Below are positions 20,602-33,092 of a stretch of DNA of 64,000 bases, one piece after another. Under the pieces are notes generated by a model. It worked only from the letters and a program-made list of their open reading frames with translations, ran no database searches and had not been told where the DNA came from. Source of the DNA: Podospora comata (taxonomy: Eukaryota > Ascomycota > Sordariomycetes > Sordariales > Podosporaceae); contig CP071494.1 of NCBI GenBank assembly GCA_017354895.1, forward strand, positions 1,550,001-1,614,000. The letters are read 5' to 3'. The translations under genes and the position numbers were made by a program. Numbering within the stretch: position 1 is the stretch's first letter; the number at the start of each line of letters is the position of its first letter.

Positions 20602-23600
20602 ACTTCCCACCACCCCTCGTCTCTTCCGCATCATCATCCCACCCGTGTTATTGTTGGAGAGCGACCGTGGTCGGTTTGTCGTCGGCGGGCTTTGCTTCCT
20701 TCTAACCCCAAGAATATTCCCACCCGGAAGAGCCTCCCACACGCCCGGGTTGGGAATCCTTCTCTTCCTCTCCGTGAGCTCCCCCAGCCGTCTGTGGCCG
20801 CTGCTTCTCGGATCTGAAGGGCAGTACGATACAAGATTATCGTCTTCCTTTTCCGGGAGATAAGTTTGGATGACTAGATCCCCCGTTTTTGTGCTGACGT
20901 ATGATAAAGTAAGTGACGTGAGATTTGGCTGATGAGCCCTCATCTGCGGTATGTGCTTCAACGTCCGCGGTTGCATGACCTCGGTCGAAAAGGTGCGAAG
21001 GATGGTGGACGACTCGAGATCCACGAGGTCGACTGATTGAGACCGCCCGATCAAATACGCAGACAAGGCCGGGATGGGAAGGACGCAGTGGACGTCCCTG
21101 GCTTCTCGCTCGCCAAAGTTGACTTCGGTCGAGACCCATTCGTTCCCCTGCTGCCTAACCAGGTGAACACAGCTCTTACGAGAGGCTGTGAGGATGGCTA
21201 TTGGTGGGTGGTGGTTATTGTTGAATGAGTGAGCTGTGTTGGTCAGTCAAAAAAAAAAAAAAAAAAAAGGGTTCACGAGAGAGGTGTTGGTAAAACTCAC
21301 ATTTATCTGGAAACTGTACCGCCCAGACGAGTGGTGTTTTGCAGATGGTGAAATCTCTCGACTCATCGACTTCCAGTTCCATCTCTAGTCCCTTTCCGTT
21401 CCTCCTCACCAGCACCAACGTCGGCGTTGTACCCGCCCCTTTGTGGCAGAAAAACAACGCTTCTGGCTTATGTCCGCCCAAGTCAATGTCTCTCGTCCCG
21501 GCCCACTGCTGTTCCTCCAGATTCCACAAAAACACCCTTTGCCACGACACCAAAGCCAACCATTTGGACCCATAGTCGATGGCCATGCTCAGCACCGGGA
21601 AAGGATTCTCCAAAGGGCATTCGTGATCCGAGGCGACCCTGTGCCCGGACCCTATTGGCACGTCCCAAACCTGAATAGCGCGATCAAGACCAACCGACAC
21701 CAGCGAACCACCCGGTGACGCAGCCATCATGACAACATCCAGCTTGTGGCCCTTGGTCAAAGACTTGACAGAAATCAACGGCTCATCGTCCGGATGCTCC
21801 GACCCCAAATCTTCATACTCGTCCCGGAGAAGATACTTTGTACCCAACAGTATAGCCGCAAACACTAGCATTAATAACACGACGAAATTGGGCACTTCGT
21901 GATGCAAAAAGTCGTACACGGCAGGTAGAAACATGGGCTCTCGGGTGCGAGGGACGCGGTCGGAGCCCTTCAAGACGAAAATGATGGGATCGTACACGCG
22001 AGCCACGTAGCTGTGAGCCCATGGCTTGACGACGTTGATGACTTCCCGAGCCGTCTCGTGGTCTTGAAGGCGGAGCCATGAGGTCGGGCTTCTGGCCTGG
22101 TGAATATCAATCAGCAACGACGGCTTCGGAGCGCTTCTAACGGTCCTGTTCCATGGCAAGCTGAAGAGTTGGCTCAGCCACTGCCGGTTGCCTTCTGTCG
22201 CATAGTGAGACTGTGCCGTGAGCACAAAGCAGATGACGACAATGGTTCCGGCAATCCTCGTCGACACTGCGGTTTCGCCAACACGGAGTTGGCTGACCAG
22301 TTCCGTCCAGGCTGACTTGTTTTTGTCTTTTTCGGAAGACTTGGTGCGCGACAAGAAGGCCTTCTCCAACTCGAGCAGTTCCCTTTGCCTGACATCGACG
22401 CTGAGGACAGACAGCACAAATGTTGACAGGTAGATGAAGTCAAACACGGTCGCAATCGCAACAAAGGTGCAAAAGGCGGCGACACCCGGGTTCGAATACC
22501 GTGATAAACCCAACAATATCAGCAGGTTTTGCACTCGGTTGGCGATGGCGATGTGTGCTGTCTCTCCGAAGGCCTCCCCTATCCTGTCACTGTTGCTGAT
22601 GGTGGAGGACGTCATAATGACGGCGTTGATCAGCCGCAACGAGTTCTCCAGACTGATGGCAAGAACCACCAGCGGGTAGGCGTACGAAGGCACCCGAGAA
22701 AGATCAATCTTGAATATGGCGCAAACCGTGAAGCTCGACACGATGGATGCGGTGATCTGAACGAGTATCGAGACCATGAGCCCTAGCTTGGATTTGAGGG
22801 CGCGAAGCTTCCTGAGATGAAGCAACAGGTAGAACAGCGAGATGGAATAGGCCACCGTCAAAAGTCCCACATCAGGCCACGACAAGGGTCGAAACTGAAA
22901 CTCGTACAGCTGATCCGAAAGGCTCCTGCCGTCCGAAGGGATGATTTTCCACGTATCGCTGCGCTCATTTGCCAGCTCCTCAGCTCTTCTCACCCATCGT
23001 CGGCCAACCGGCGAGTCCCGGAGGTGAATCAGAGTGATGACCAGGGCGTCGGCAGCGACGAGACGGCGCTCTTCGAACCGCTTGCCGCTGAACACAATCG
23101 AGTGTCGCAGGGTGACATTGACAGACGTCGACTGAGTTTTCCTGGCATTGACCGTCTCGAGAATGTCCTGGTCGTTTTGGATATTACCTGCTGAGCCGGC
23201 CCAATACTGGAGTGGCGAGTGAAAGAACCACGACTGGTTGGTGAGGCCGTTGATGATATGATAGGCATCTCGCTGGCGGGGAGTCAGGTCACCATCGGCG
23301 ACTTCGGGCTCGGATATCTCGGGCCTGTTTGCTGGTTGGCGGGGGTTGAAGTTGGTGGTCGGTCCCAAAAGCTCATCCTGAAGTTCGAGTGCGCCCAGTA
23401 AGACATCTTTCTCGAGAGCCTTCATATAACTCCCGTGGACCCAAATTGAGCGCATTATCACATCAGGCTCAACGTCCAACTCAAGAGGCTGAGCGTCAGT
23501 CCACACATGGTGTGGGAGGTTGGACACGCCGCTGGTGATGTTGGTGACATCGGTGGTGTAGAGGAAGGGGAAAATATACAAAAACATGAAAATCAAGGCC

Positions 23601-23804
23601 GTCGAAGACGGCAGGACAATTTTGACATGGCTTGCAGCCCATTTTGCATAAAGTTGGAAGGCGACCCGCAGTGGATGTTCCGGTGCGAGCTTAGGGGCAT
23701 CCGTCGTCCTACGGCTTGTCAACATACTGCCTGAACGTCTCAGCAATAACATGTAAAGAAACCAGCACATACCCTCGGAAGGGGTAGAGAAAATACCACA
23801 GCAT
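20164..23804 (-). CDS. SCAP: SREBP cleavage-activating protein (SCAP)
   Basis: Sterol-sensing escort protein of ER/Golgi membranes that carries SREBP to its proteases. Three exons: 23804-23773 (MLWYFLYPFRG start), 23708-21301 and 21197-20164, with introns of 64 and 103 nt; the frame closes at 1157 aa. The first exon is only 32 nt. Visible parts are TM1 (ALIFMFLYIFPFLYTT), a luminal loop, the sterol-sensing domain at about 290-460 (WPDVGLLTVAYSISLFYLLL, YPLVVLAISLENSLRLINAV, FVAIATVFDFIYLSTFVLSV), a late TM (VVLLMLVFAAILLGTKYLL) and WD40 repeats from about 680 (VSVGLDRAIQVWDVP). The last exon has a poly-Gln run from (CTG)n at 20571-20603 and Met/Gly-rich tails. Intron 2 carries a run of about 21 T on the minus strand. 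Confidence 0.92.
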
Positions 23805-24257
23805 AGTCGCAGATCGTTAGGGGGTGGGGGGTGGCGGCCAGCGATGAAGATGGAACCCGTCTGCGGTCCTCCCAGTCCCTGCCAGCAGGAGACCCTGGAT
23901 CCTTGGGAGTGCGGGGAGTTGAAGTGAGCCGGCCCGTGAGAATAGGGGAGTTGAAGGCTATGGGCGACCGGTCATTATTGATTGAGACTCTGGGAACAGG
24001 AAGTGACGTGTCGAGGGTGAGGTGAGCTGTGTTGTGTTGTTGGCCCCGTCCCCTTCCACTCACTACCAGGCACGAATGAGCGGGCCGAGGGCTCTTGATC
24101 GGTTACAGTACGCAATAGCAATGCACAACGGTGGATTGAACGCTGCGGGACAACGGACAGGTAGCTTTCTGACCGGGCCGAGAGGTTAGTGATGAGCGTT
24201 TGCTAGTGAGAGGGGCAGCCGTAGATCTGCAACTCTGCAAGCTTCCTGTGACGAACT

Positions 24258-24291
24258 GGAGCTGGAGCTGGAGCTGGAGCTGGAGCTGGTG
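24258..24291. repeat. (AGCTGG)n hexanucleotide repeat
   Basis: Five to six tandem copies of GGAGCT/AGCTGG followed by a diverged copy. Confidence 0.85.
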
Positions 24292-25506
24292 GTGTCGTGG
24301 TGTTTCTTTAAGTAGGTGATCCGTGCTCCTCAGCGGATGCAGCTCCGGCAGGCAATCTTTGCCTCGAGCGCGGCGAGTTGTTGAGATCGGGGCACTTGAG
24401 GGCAGTTGTTGAATGAAATGAATGGACTCGGGATGGAATGAGGTGTCTGCTGTGCTCTGCCGTGCGTGTTGCTTCTGCTGAGGTGTGGGGGCGGCTCGTT
24501 GCTGGGATGAGTGAGCGGATGTTCTGTTCTGCGGTGATGGGCTCCTGACCCCGTGCGATGGGGAATTCCAAGAATTCGATTTTGAGGCACACCGGTCTCT
24601 CAGCTGCTTGGCGTCCTCCCTGGCTCCAATTAATAAAGATATCCCCATCAAGTACACACTGTGTTCGGCACTGGACGGGAAGCTACTCTAAGTACCTTTC
24701 AGGTAACGTGATACCCTATCCTTAGATAGCCCTTAGATAGGACCCCTAATATTTATCGCCCTCAAAAAGATACCAAGCTTTCAATAGAGGGAGGGGATGA
24801 GAGATGTCTCTCTTCTGAGAAAAAAGGCTTGGAAGACGTAATGCCGATGCCACATCGGGAAAGGGCCGAAGGGTCCCCACAGCGCCCGATACCAGTCCTT
24901 GATTTTCACCGTCGACCAACAGCTTCTGTGGGTCGAAATCGTCGATTCGGTTCCAAAAAAGCGAAAGCTGAAGACGCTTTTGGGAGGTTGGAGTTGACCA
25001 TCATCCCGCTAGCAATTGGCCTGTTGGTTTGGGGTGCGGCCACAGGCCTGAGGGTATGAGTAAGGAAGTAGGGCTTCGGGGAGGTCAGGGGTCATGTATA
25101 TAAGCGGTCTGCTTCTGACATTCTGTTTTAGACGGGACATCGACTTTTATTTTCTTCGTATTTTGTGCCTTGCACGCGTGCAGGCAATTCTGGCCGTCTG
25201 ACCAGGCCAATCCGGTGCTTATTATGTGGCTTGCGAGCCTATAGTGTCTTATCTTTGTCCTGCATGAAGTGCGGCCTGCGAGCGAGCCACTGTCACGCAG
25301 GTGTGTTCATTCAGGGACTTGTTGATAGTATATTTGTGGTGCTGTAGTTATTTTGTTTTGTGTGATTTCTCACCATTTCACTGTGGATTTTACCTCTTTT
25401 GTGTTCCTATCTCCGCCGCCGGCAGGTTCTTGAAGACGTTTTTCATTAGAGAGGCGTGACAGGTAATTATTGATATAAAGGCAATTGCATTAAGTAGAAT
25501 AATTCC

Positions 25507-25897
25507 AAAAATAAAATAAAAATAAAATAAAAATAAAATAAAAATAAAATAAAAATAAAATAAAAATAAAATAAAAATAAAATAAAAATAAAATAAAAAT
25601 AAAATAAAAATAAAATAAAAATAAAATAAAAATAAAATAAAAATAAAATAAAAATAAAATAAAAATAAAATAAAAATAAAATAAAAATAAAATAAAAATA
25701 AAATAAAAATAAAATAAAAATAAAATAAAAATAAAATAAAAATAAAATAAAAATAAAATAAAAATAAAATAAAAATAAAATAAAAATAAAATAAAAATAA
25801 AATAAAAATAAAATAAAAATAAAAATAAAATATAAATAAAATATAAATAAAATATAAATAAAATATAAATAAAATATAAATAAAATATAAATAAAAT
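25507..25897. repeat. AT-rich minisatellite, 11-bp unit AAAAATAAAAT
   Basis: About 390 nt of almost perfect 11-bp units. The first about 320 nt are AAAAATAAAAT; the last about 70 nt switch to an AAAATATAAAT variant of the same length. The minus strand reads as a spurious Phe/Tyr/Ile/Leu ORF. Confidence 0.92.
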
Positions 25898-26128
25898 AAG
25901 AAGACATCAAGGTGCTTGCGTGTCTGTCTGTGTTTGTAACTTTGTGTCTCCTCCCCTCCGTGCTTGCAACCTTACCGCCGCACTGTGCTGCCCGCAAACC
26001 AACCATTTTCCAAGGTAACTTTATGCATTGTGAGATCCAATTAGGCCTCACTGGCGTCATGTCACATATTCACTCACCACTCATAATTACCCTCGTTAGC
26101 TTAAACATCCCTAACTGCCACTTACAAG

Positions 26129-27360
26129 ATGGATGGTGGCCTTATCGAGGATGAATCTCACAACCCAGACCCCATAGCAGAACTCATCGAAAACTACAAT
26201 GAGCTCAACAGCTCCGTCATCGAAGAGCTCACCGAGGAGCCAAGTCCCCTCGAGTTTATGAGATATGTCGCCAAAAACACCCCCTTTGTCGTACGAGGCG
26301 CCGCCAAGGACTGGAAAGCCACCAAAGAGTGGAATGTCAACTTTTTGAAAGACTTTCTCAAACACGAGACGGTGAATGTAGCCGTGACGCCTCACGGGTA
26401 TGCTCACCTTGCTGCTTCGCATAAATCTCATACTAACCTCCCTCAAGCAACGCAGACGCCCCAACACCACACCCCACCCCATCCTCCCCCCTCGTCTTCG
26501 CACAACCCCACGAAGAAGACCAACCCTTCCCCGTCTTCCTTCACTACCTCACCACCCAGTCCTCCCTCCCAGCCGGCGGTGAGCCCATCGGCGAAGTGAG
26601 ATACGCCCAGACCCAAAACGACAACCTCCGGCATGAATACCTCCGCCTATTCTCCCACTGCCTCCCCTCCATCCCCTTCGCCCGGATAGCCCTCGACCGG
26701 GACGCCGACGCGATCAACCTCTGGATAGGAAACCAGCACTCCACCACCGCCCTCCACAAAGACAACTACGAAAACATCTACGTCCAGATCCGCGGCCGGA
26801 AACATTTCGTCCTCCTCCCGCCCATCTGCCACCCCTGCGTGAATGAGCGGTTGCTTCCCTCGGCAGTCTACTCACGCAGGACCACTTCCCCAACCGAAGC
26901 AGCCAATAAGGAGGAGCCGGCATCATCACCAGAAGCAGATGGGTCTACATCTTCACCCTCATACCTAGAGCTCAAAGTCTCGGAGCAAAAAGTCCCCTTC
27001 CCAACCTGGGATCCCGACCGCCCTTTTCAAAACGAAACAGAATACTCCTGCCTCGCCTGCCCTGTGCGAGCCAGTTTAAATCCAGGGGACATGTTATATC
27101 TTCCCGCGTTATGGTATCATAAGGTAGCCCAGAGCGTCGACAACGAAGGGGTTTGTGTAGCAGTCAACTACTGGTACGACATGGACTTTACCGGGCCCCT
27201 TTACCCCCTAAGCACATTTGTTCGTTCAGTCTACCAAAAAGAGTTGAGCGGAGAAGAGGAGGAAAAGGAGGAGGAAAAGGAGGCGGAAAAGGAGGAGGAA
27301 AAGGCAGTGAATGAGCAAGATCTGGTTGATAATGCTGAGCAGCACCAACGCTTGACATAA
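26129..27360 (+). CDS. JmjC domain protein, JMJD7-like
   Basis: Two exons, 26129-26397 and 26448-27360, with a 50-nt intron (GTATGC...CAAG, branch-like TACTAAC close to the acceptor); 393 aa. It is a Fe(II)/2-oxoglutarate oxygenase fold. The N-terminus has the type-7 pattern LEFMRYVAKNTPFVVRGAA. The core has LWIGNQHSTTALHKDNYENI with ligands His193 and Asp195, VQIRGRKHFVLLPP, and the third ligand His314 in LPALWYHKVAQS. JMJD7 orthologues are lysyl hydroxylases acting on translation-factor GTPases; that substrate is inferred here. An insert of about 50 residues between VYSRR and KVPFPTWDP is Ser/Glu-rich, and the C-terminus is a Glu/Lys run. Its stop is 94 bp from that of SPB1. Confidence 0.9.
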
Positions 27361-27454
27361 ATCACAAAAAACATTGTAAAAAATCACATGCAAATGACTT
27401 CAACATATGCCTGATATATCCCAGGTATAAACATTTTCCCAACCATTAAACCCC

Positions 27455-30095
27455 CTATTTCTTCTTCTTCGCCACCCTCTTCAGCGCCCTCATCTCCTTC
27501 TTCATCCTAGGATCAACCATCTTATACCTCCCCTTCACCCCCTTCGGCCTCCCCTGCAACCCTCTGTTTGCCCCCGCAGCCTTCACCACCTTAACCGGCG
27601 CCTTCCTCTTCTTCTTGTTCGCCTGCGCAATCAGCTTCGAGATGCTGCTCGCCTTCTCCTTCTCATTCAACCCCTCATCGCCCATCAGCATATCCGCCTT
27701 CTTCTTCAGCTTCTCCAGCTTCTGCGCCTGCTTAAACTTCTTCCTCGCCTTAGCCTCAGCCACCTTCTTGATCGGTCTGGCATTGTATGCCCTCAGCTTC
27801 TCCTTGATCGCCTGTGCGGCTTCCTTGGTGATGGGCTTGTGCGGCTTGTCATGCTTCTTCTCGTCGTCGAGGAACCAGTCTGGGAGGCCGTCACGGTCTT
27901 TGAGGGCGTATTTGTTGTAGCCGTCGTCGATGACGTCGTGGACCGTCTTTTCGCCGCGGGCGAGCTGGTGGGCGAGCGTCATGGCTTCTGCTGTGACGAT
28001 GTCGATGTCTGTAATTCTCATCAGTATATTGTCATGACGGGAGCGAAAAGAAAACATACCAGGCTTGGCATCCTTCTTCTTCTTCTTCTCCACCGCCTCC
28101 CAGTCAGAATCCGAATCCTGCTCCTCCGCCTTTGGCCGCTTGACAATCTCAAACGTATTATCCTTCTCCTTCTTCTTCGCAGCAGCCGCCTCCTTGCGCA
28201 TCTTCTTTTGCTGCTCGATGCTTGGAATATCGTCATCCGATGACTCGGCGGCCTCCTCATCTTGCAGCACTTGCACCTCCTCCTCCTCTTCTCCCTCCTC
28301 TTCCTCCTCTATCTCACCCAAAATGTCCGCAAAAACCTCATTTTCGAAGAACCGGTTCGCACGTTTCGAAAGCCCTTCCTTCCCCTTGTCCTTCCCATCA
28401 AGATCGCTTATCAGCGGCTTCTCATCAACATCCATCTCATCCTCATCCTCCGAATCCGACCCGCTCTCCATCTCCAAATCGCTCTCATCATCACTGTTCC
28501 CCTTCTCGTCAGCCGAGACACCCTCCCACTCGTCATCGTCGTGCTCTTTCCTCGCCTTCTTGGCACGGTATTTCGCATCAGCCGCCGACTTGCGCTCTTG
28601 ATACTGATCATAAAGACCGTCCAGTTCCCTCTCCAACCTATCACCATCCTCGTCGCTCTCATCGTCCGTATCCCCCGAGGAGCCGATTCCAGAGTCGAAT
28701 CCTCTCCTCTTCTGCTCGGCCTCCTTGATAACCACCATCTTGCCCTTGGCAATCTTGCGCAGCGCACCGTTTTCGTCAACGGCCTTGAGCTTAAAGATTT
28801 CGCCCTCACCTCTTGGACCCTCCTGCTCCATGCCGATATCCATAGGCGCCGTCATGTGCATTTGCATGCGCATAATCTCCTTGGTCTTGGCCTCATTGGC
28901 GTTTCTCCTTTCCCTCTTCTTCTTGCCCTTCTCCTTGTCGGCGATTCTCTGGAGCTCCTCCTGGATTCTCATCTCCTCGTCCATCGGTTCCACCTCGGCC
29001 ACTTCGTCGGCCAAGCTGGCCTTTGCTGATTTCTTGGTGGGGAAACCAAAGATCTCCCGGACCTTCAAACGCCATTTCAAGAGGAGCTTGAATTCTTTTC
29101 TCCCGAGAACTTTCAAATCGGCGCAGCATGTGCGGATTTCTTCGGTGGTCTCGGGGAGTTTGTCCAAAGCCGCCAGGGCCACATCGCCGTTTGTCGCTTG
29201 CTTGAAGGTCAAGGCGTTGTATTGACCAAGAATGGCGATCGGATCGGTAGTCTGGATGAACTCGCTCGCGGCAATCTCCTTGTACTGGGTGTAATCACCC
29301 TCCTCGTAACCATCTCTCTTCCTCTTTTTGATTTCGGGGTTGTAGACCTTGGCCTCGTTGTTGGGAGCCGCATCGGCGACATCTTCGAAGACGGTGCGGG
29401 GGTCGAGCAAGCGAGGATCGAGCTTCTTGGGCGCCTTGTAACCCAAGCAAACAACGAAAATTTCGGCCGAGACGTTACGCGAGGAAGGGGGCTTGGTGGC
29501 TTCGACCTTGGTGAACAGCTGCTTGAGAACCCAGAGGAGAGAGTTGTAATCTTTCGATCGGAAAACTTTGGTGACAAAGGCGCCGCCCTCGATCAAGAAT
29601 TCGGTGGCGAGCTTCAGAGAGTGAAGCGCAAGCTCGGCTTGGTTGAACGAATCCTGCACCCAGGCGGTACCGACGTTGGGCGCACCGTCGTGGAGGACAC
29701 AGTCGGCTTTCCAGGTCTTCAAGTGGGTTCGGATCGTGGCGCGGCACTTTTCGGTGGTGATGTCGCTCTGGAAGGTGATGACCTTGGGGATGGGCTTGAT
29801 GGGAGAAAGATCGACACCGATGATGATGCTGTCTTTGGGCATAGTCTCTGCAGCTACTTGACACCACGACTATCTCATCGTCAGCGCATACCAAAGAGGG
29901 CCTGACGTAAAAAAAAAAAAAACATACACCGGGCGCGGCGCAAAGATCGAGCACGACCTTGCTCTTCTCGAGGAAGCCATATTTCTTGTTGAGCTGGATG
30001 AGCTTGAAAGCAGCACGAGCTCTGTAGCCCTTCTCCTTGGCGAGCTTGTACCACTTGTCCAAGCGGCCTTTGCCGTGCTTCTTCTGGATCGCCAT
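27455..30095 (-). CDS. SPB1: 27S pre-rRNA 2'-O-methyltransferase Spb1
   Basis: Three exons: 30095-29928, 29869-28060 and 28008-27455, with introns of 58 and 51 nt; 843 aa. The second intron is in frame and could be mistaken for coding. The N-terminal FtsJ/RrmJ methyltransferase has the K-D-K-E tetrad: Lys in [20 protein letters not shown], Asp in [10 protein letters not shown], Lys in AFVTKVFR, Glu in SAEIFVV. The SAM loop [15 protein letters not shown] is formed across intron 1. Long acidic and Lys/Glu-rich segments follow, then the C-terminal Spb1 domain ([17 protein letters not shown]) and a basic nucleolar tail ([20 protein letters not shown]). It methylates the A-loop of 25S rRNA precursors during 60S assembly. 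Divergent from CDT2. Confidence 0.95.
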
Positions 30096-30763
30096 GACTT
30101 CGTGATGATTCCCGGGTTGGCGACAGCGACGACGAGGGGACCCACGGGGATTTGGAGTCGTGGTTGTGTCGCTGCAAGGCTTGGGAAATTTTTTGGAGGA
30201 GACTGCGGTCCGATAAGCGATAAGCGAAAGCCACTTGTTTCCTTGACGTTGGGACCCCGCTCTGCTGCACAGCTGCAGGCACTTCAGTGGCTGGGTGGGG
30301 CCCTCTTTACGCGCAATTGGCACGCGTGATTGGCCTGTCGCGATGGCTGGAGGTCACTGGAGCTCAGCACTGATGTCTGATAGGACTCTTTTATACGCAC
30401 GACCGGCGCGTCCAGCGTCAGAGCACATGGAAGCGTGTACCGCGTCTTGCAGGCAAGTGCCCGCCAGAAAGAAGACGCAAAATGTTGGCAGCCCCCGCTC
30501 GCCTACTCTTCTGACATCAGCAAACCTCGGATGAACTCTCTTCGACACAATGGTTCCATTTTCTGCTTTGTGAAAGATTGTCTCCTGTCTCCTGTCTCCT
30601 GTCTCTTGTCTCTTGTCTCTTGTCTCTTGAGACTGTGCCATTACCGTCCCGGTCCTCCCTTCGAGCCACGTTCCCAGACATATCTCTCTGTATATCAGTT
30701 CAGTTCAGCCGCCTCCACCTATTACCGCCATTTTGTCGACGACAGGCCATCGACCAGCCCACA
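30096..30763. promoter_or_regulatory. Divergent SPB1/CDT2 promoter region with heptamer repeat
   Basis: 668 nt between divergent starts. It contains a 7-bp tandem repeat TGTCTC(C/T) at 30583-30632 (seven copies, pyrimidine-rich on the CDT2 strand), about 130 nt before the CDT2 ATG. A GATAAGC direct repeat is at about 30215. Confidence 0.55.
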
Positions 30764-33092
30764 ATGACAGACTCAACCCCTTCTACTCGAGCAGCAAAGG
30801 CTTCGGAGTCCACAGAGAACAATGACCCCTTGTTGTCTTCGCCACCAAGATCCACCATTGGCAAGGAGCGAAGAGTGCCATCAATTACCCCGAGAAAGTT
30901 TCAAAGATTCTTCACCCCCCGATCACGGGTCTCTTCGAAACCCAGTGCCGTTCGAAAGGCCCTCCATGATCTCACTGCTCCCGCCCTTAACCGCGACCAG
31001 GCCCCTGCTTCAAGCCCGCTCAAACCCATCTCGGAGGAACGACTCGGGGCTCCCATTGAGGATGAATTGCCTGACTTTAGGACCGCCAAGCGAAGAAAAA
31101 CTCAATACACCCCGAGCAGGTCGCATCTTCCCTCACCCCTGCCAACATCTCCAGGTCTTCTTGCAACTCCTGATATCAGGCCAGGTCTGAGCAGCCCGAT
31201 TCGCCATGTCAAGTTCCGACCGAATCGACGGATGGATGTTGATCAACATGATGGAGTATCAGAGGATGAGGACGATGAGCCCCCATTGCCATCGCCAAAG
31301 TTGAAGAGGATTGTACCATTACATACCCGGGGGTTGGGTGGTCAATTGGTCCAAAGAATGTCAGGCGATGCCTGTTTGGGTCGTCCGGTTCCTGGTAGGC
31401 ATAACCTCATGATACCGCCTGGTATATTCCTGCTAACATGTATCCTAGACTGGAGGACTGATACTGCCAAATTTTATAGCAAATCAGAGGACGTTCACCT
31501 TTCGTCAAGTCACGAAGGGGCGCCTCGTGCCATTCCTTTTTGTACCACTAGCTCTCACAGTATGTTGATATCCTGGCACAACACATCAGTCCAATAGCTA
31601 ACGCCCCGCAGAAAGTGATCTTGTAGCAGTCGGTGATGAAGAAGGCTATATACGCCTCCTTGATGCAAGCAAGGAGTTCTCCAAGATTCACCTGTCTTTC
31701 CAAGCTCACGGAAATGCTGTGATCGATTTGGCTTTCTCCGGGGACGACAAACTGCTTGCTACTGCCTCGGGTGACCAGACTGGAAGAGTCATTGACGTGG
31801 AAACACAGACCCCTCTCAACGTTTTAGGCCATCACACTGCCTCGTTGAAGCAGGTCCGCTTTCAACCAGGCCGGGGACAGGACTGTGTCCTTGCCACCTC
31901 TGGCCGTGATGGAAGTATCCAAATCTGGGACCTGCGGTGCAAAGGTGGACCGGTTCAGGACATGTCGATCATTAACGAAGACCGCCTGCGTCATGGTGCC
32001 CCCAAGCCCGTCAACCCTGGCTGCGTGGTAAACAGCATCTATTACGCCCACGCCCGCACCCAGCGGCAAACCAAGTCGGCCAAGAACTCCTCCACCACCG
32101 ACGTAGCCCGCACGGGTGAGGTGCCCGGCCGTATGGGCGAAGTCTCGGTAACCTCGTTACAATTCCTCCCCCCTGGCCGCGAGCACCTTCTGCTCTCTGC
32201 CTGCGAGGCCGATGCCTCGATCAAGCTGTGGGATATCCGCGCCGTCCACACCCATCGCCACCACAAGACTTCCACCCCGATCTCGTTCACCCCCCCCCCA
32301 CCAAGCCACGCAGCCTGGAGACCATTCGGCATCGCCAGCATGACGATGAACACGTCCGGCTCGAGAATCTATGCCCTCTGCAAAGACAACACTGTTTACA
32401 CCTACGCCACGTCCCACCTCATCCTCGGCATCGCAAACGAACTCAAGGCCACCCTCCCCGGGCAGGAACCCGAAAGACGGAGACACTACCCCCATGTAGC
32501 ACACGAGGGCCTGGGTCCGCTGTATGGTTTCCGTCATCCCTTGTTCCACGCCACGTCGTTTTATGTCAAGGCTGCTCTCCGGCCTGCCGCGAACGGAAAC
32601 AGTGAGATGCTTGCTGTGGGCAGTAGTGATGGTTGCGCGGTTTTGTTTCCTACTGATGAGAGGTACCTCTCCTTTTCCACCCCGGGCAGCGAGGAGGAAT
32701 CCTACTTTGTCGGGGAAAGCACCGCTCTTTTACCGACTGCGACGCCTTCTAGGCCGGGGTTGAGGTCCGGCGGCCCGCCTGGTTTGGTGAGAACGAACAG
32801 CAGCTCTTTGTTTGGTCGTCAGCAGCACGATATGGGTGTTGCTGTCACCAAGAGGGGAACTCCGTTGGTGAGGGGTCATGATAAGGAGGTTGGGGCGCTG
32901 ACTTGGACGGCTGATGGGAGGAAGCTGGTGACGGTGGGGGATGATTACCTTGTGAGGTGCTGGAGGGATGGCGACGAGGTGGCGAAGGATTTGAGGAGGG
33001 GGGGTGAGGGGGAGGGGAGGAGATGGGGGTGTGGGTGGGGGGATTTGGGGGATGGGTGGGAGGGGGATGGGGGCGAGGAGGAGGATTGGTGA
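30764..33092 (+). CDS. CDT2: CRL4 substrate receptor Cdt2/DTL, WD40 protein
   Basis: Three exons: 30764-31394, 31449-31559 and 31612-33092, with introns of 54 and 52 nt; 740 aa. An N-terminal region of about 200 residues is Ser/Pro/Arg-rich with ITPRKFQRFF (41-50), a PIP-box-like element. Then come WD40 repeats: SDLVAVGDEEGYIRLLD, VIDLAFSGDDKLLATASGDQ, VLATSGRDGSIQIWDLR, LLSACEADASIKLWDIR, GALTWTADGRKLVTVGDD. Cdt2 recruits PCNA-bound substrates such as Cdt1 and ribonucleotide-reductase inhibitors to Cul4-Ddb1 for ubiquitination. The spacer with a SerGlyPro-rich loop and the Gly/Glu/Trp tail (about residues 710-740, from a G-only stretch of DNA) are not conserved features. Confidence 0.88.

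Larger units (their letters stand above)
23805..26128. other. Intergenic, 2.3 kb, with minisatellite
   Basis: No gene supported. It holds the SCAP promoter side, an AGCTGG hexamer tract (24258-24291), a TATATAA box near 25095 followed by transcription-like sequence without an ORF, and the 11-bp AT minisatellite (25507-25897). The last 150 nt should hold the leader of the JmjC gene. Confidence 0.55.

Noticed and set aside
25165-25347. 60-codon plus-strand ORF after a TATATAA box
   Set aside because: Starts at a non-ATG codon; Cys/Leu-rich text without family features.
25467-26060. 197-codon minus-strand ORF of Phe/Tyr/Ile/Leu
   Set aside because: Direct translation of the 11-bp AT minisatellite; not a membrane protein.
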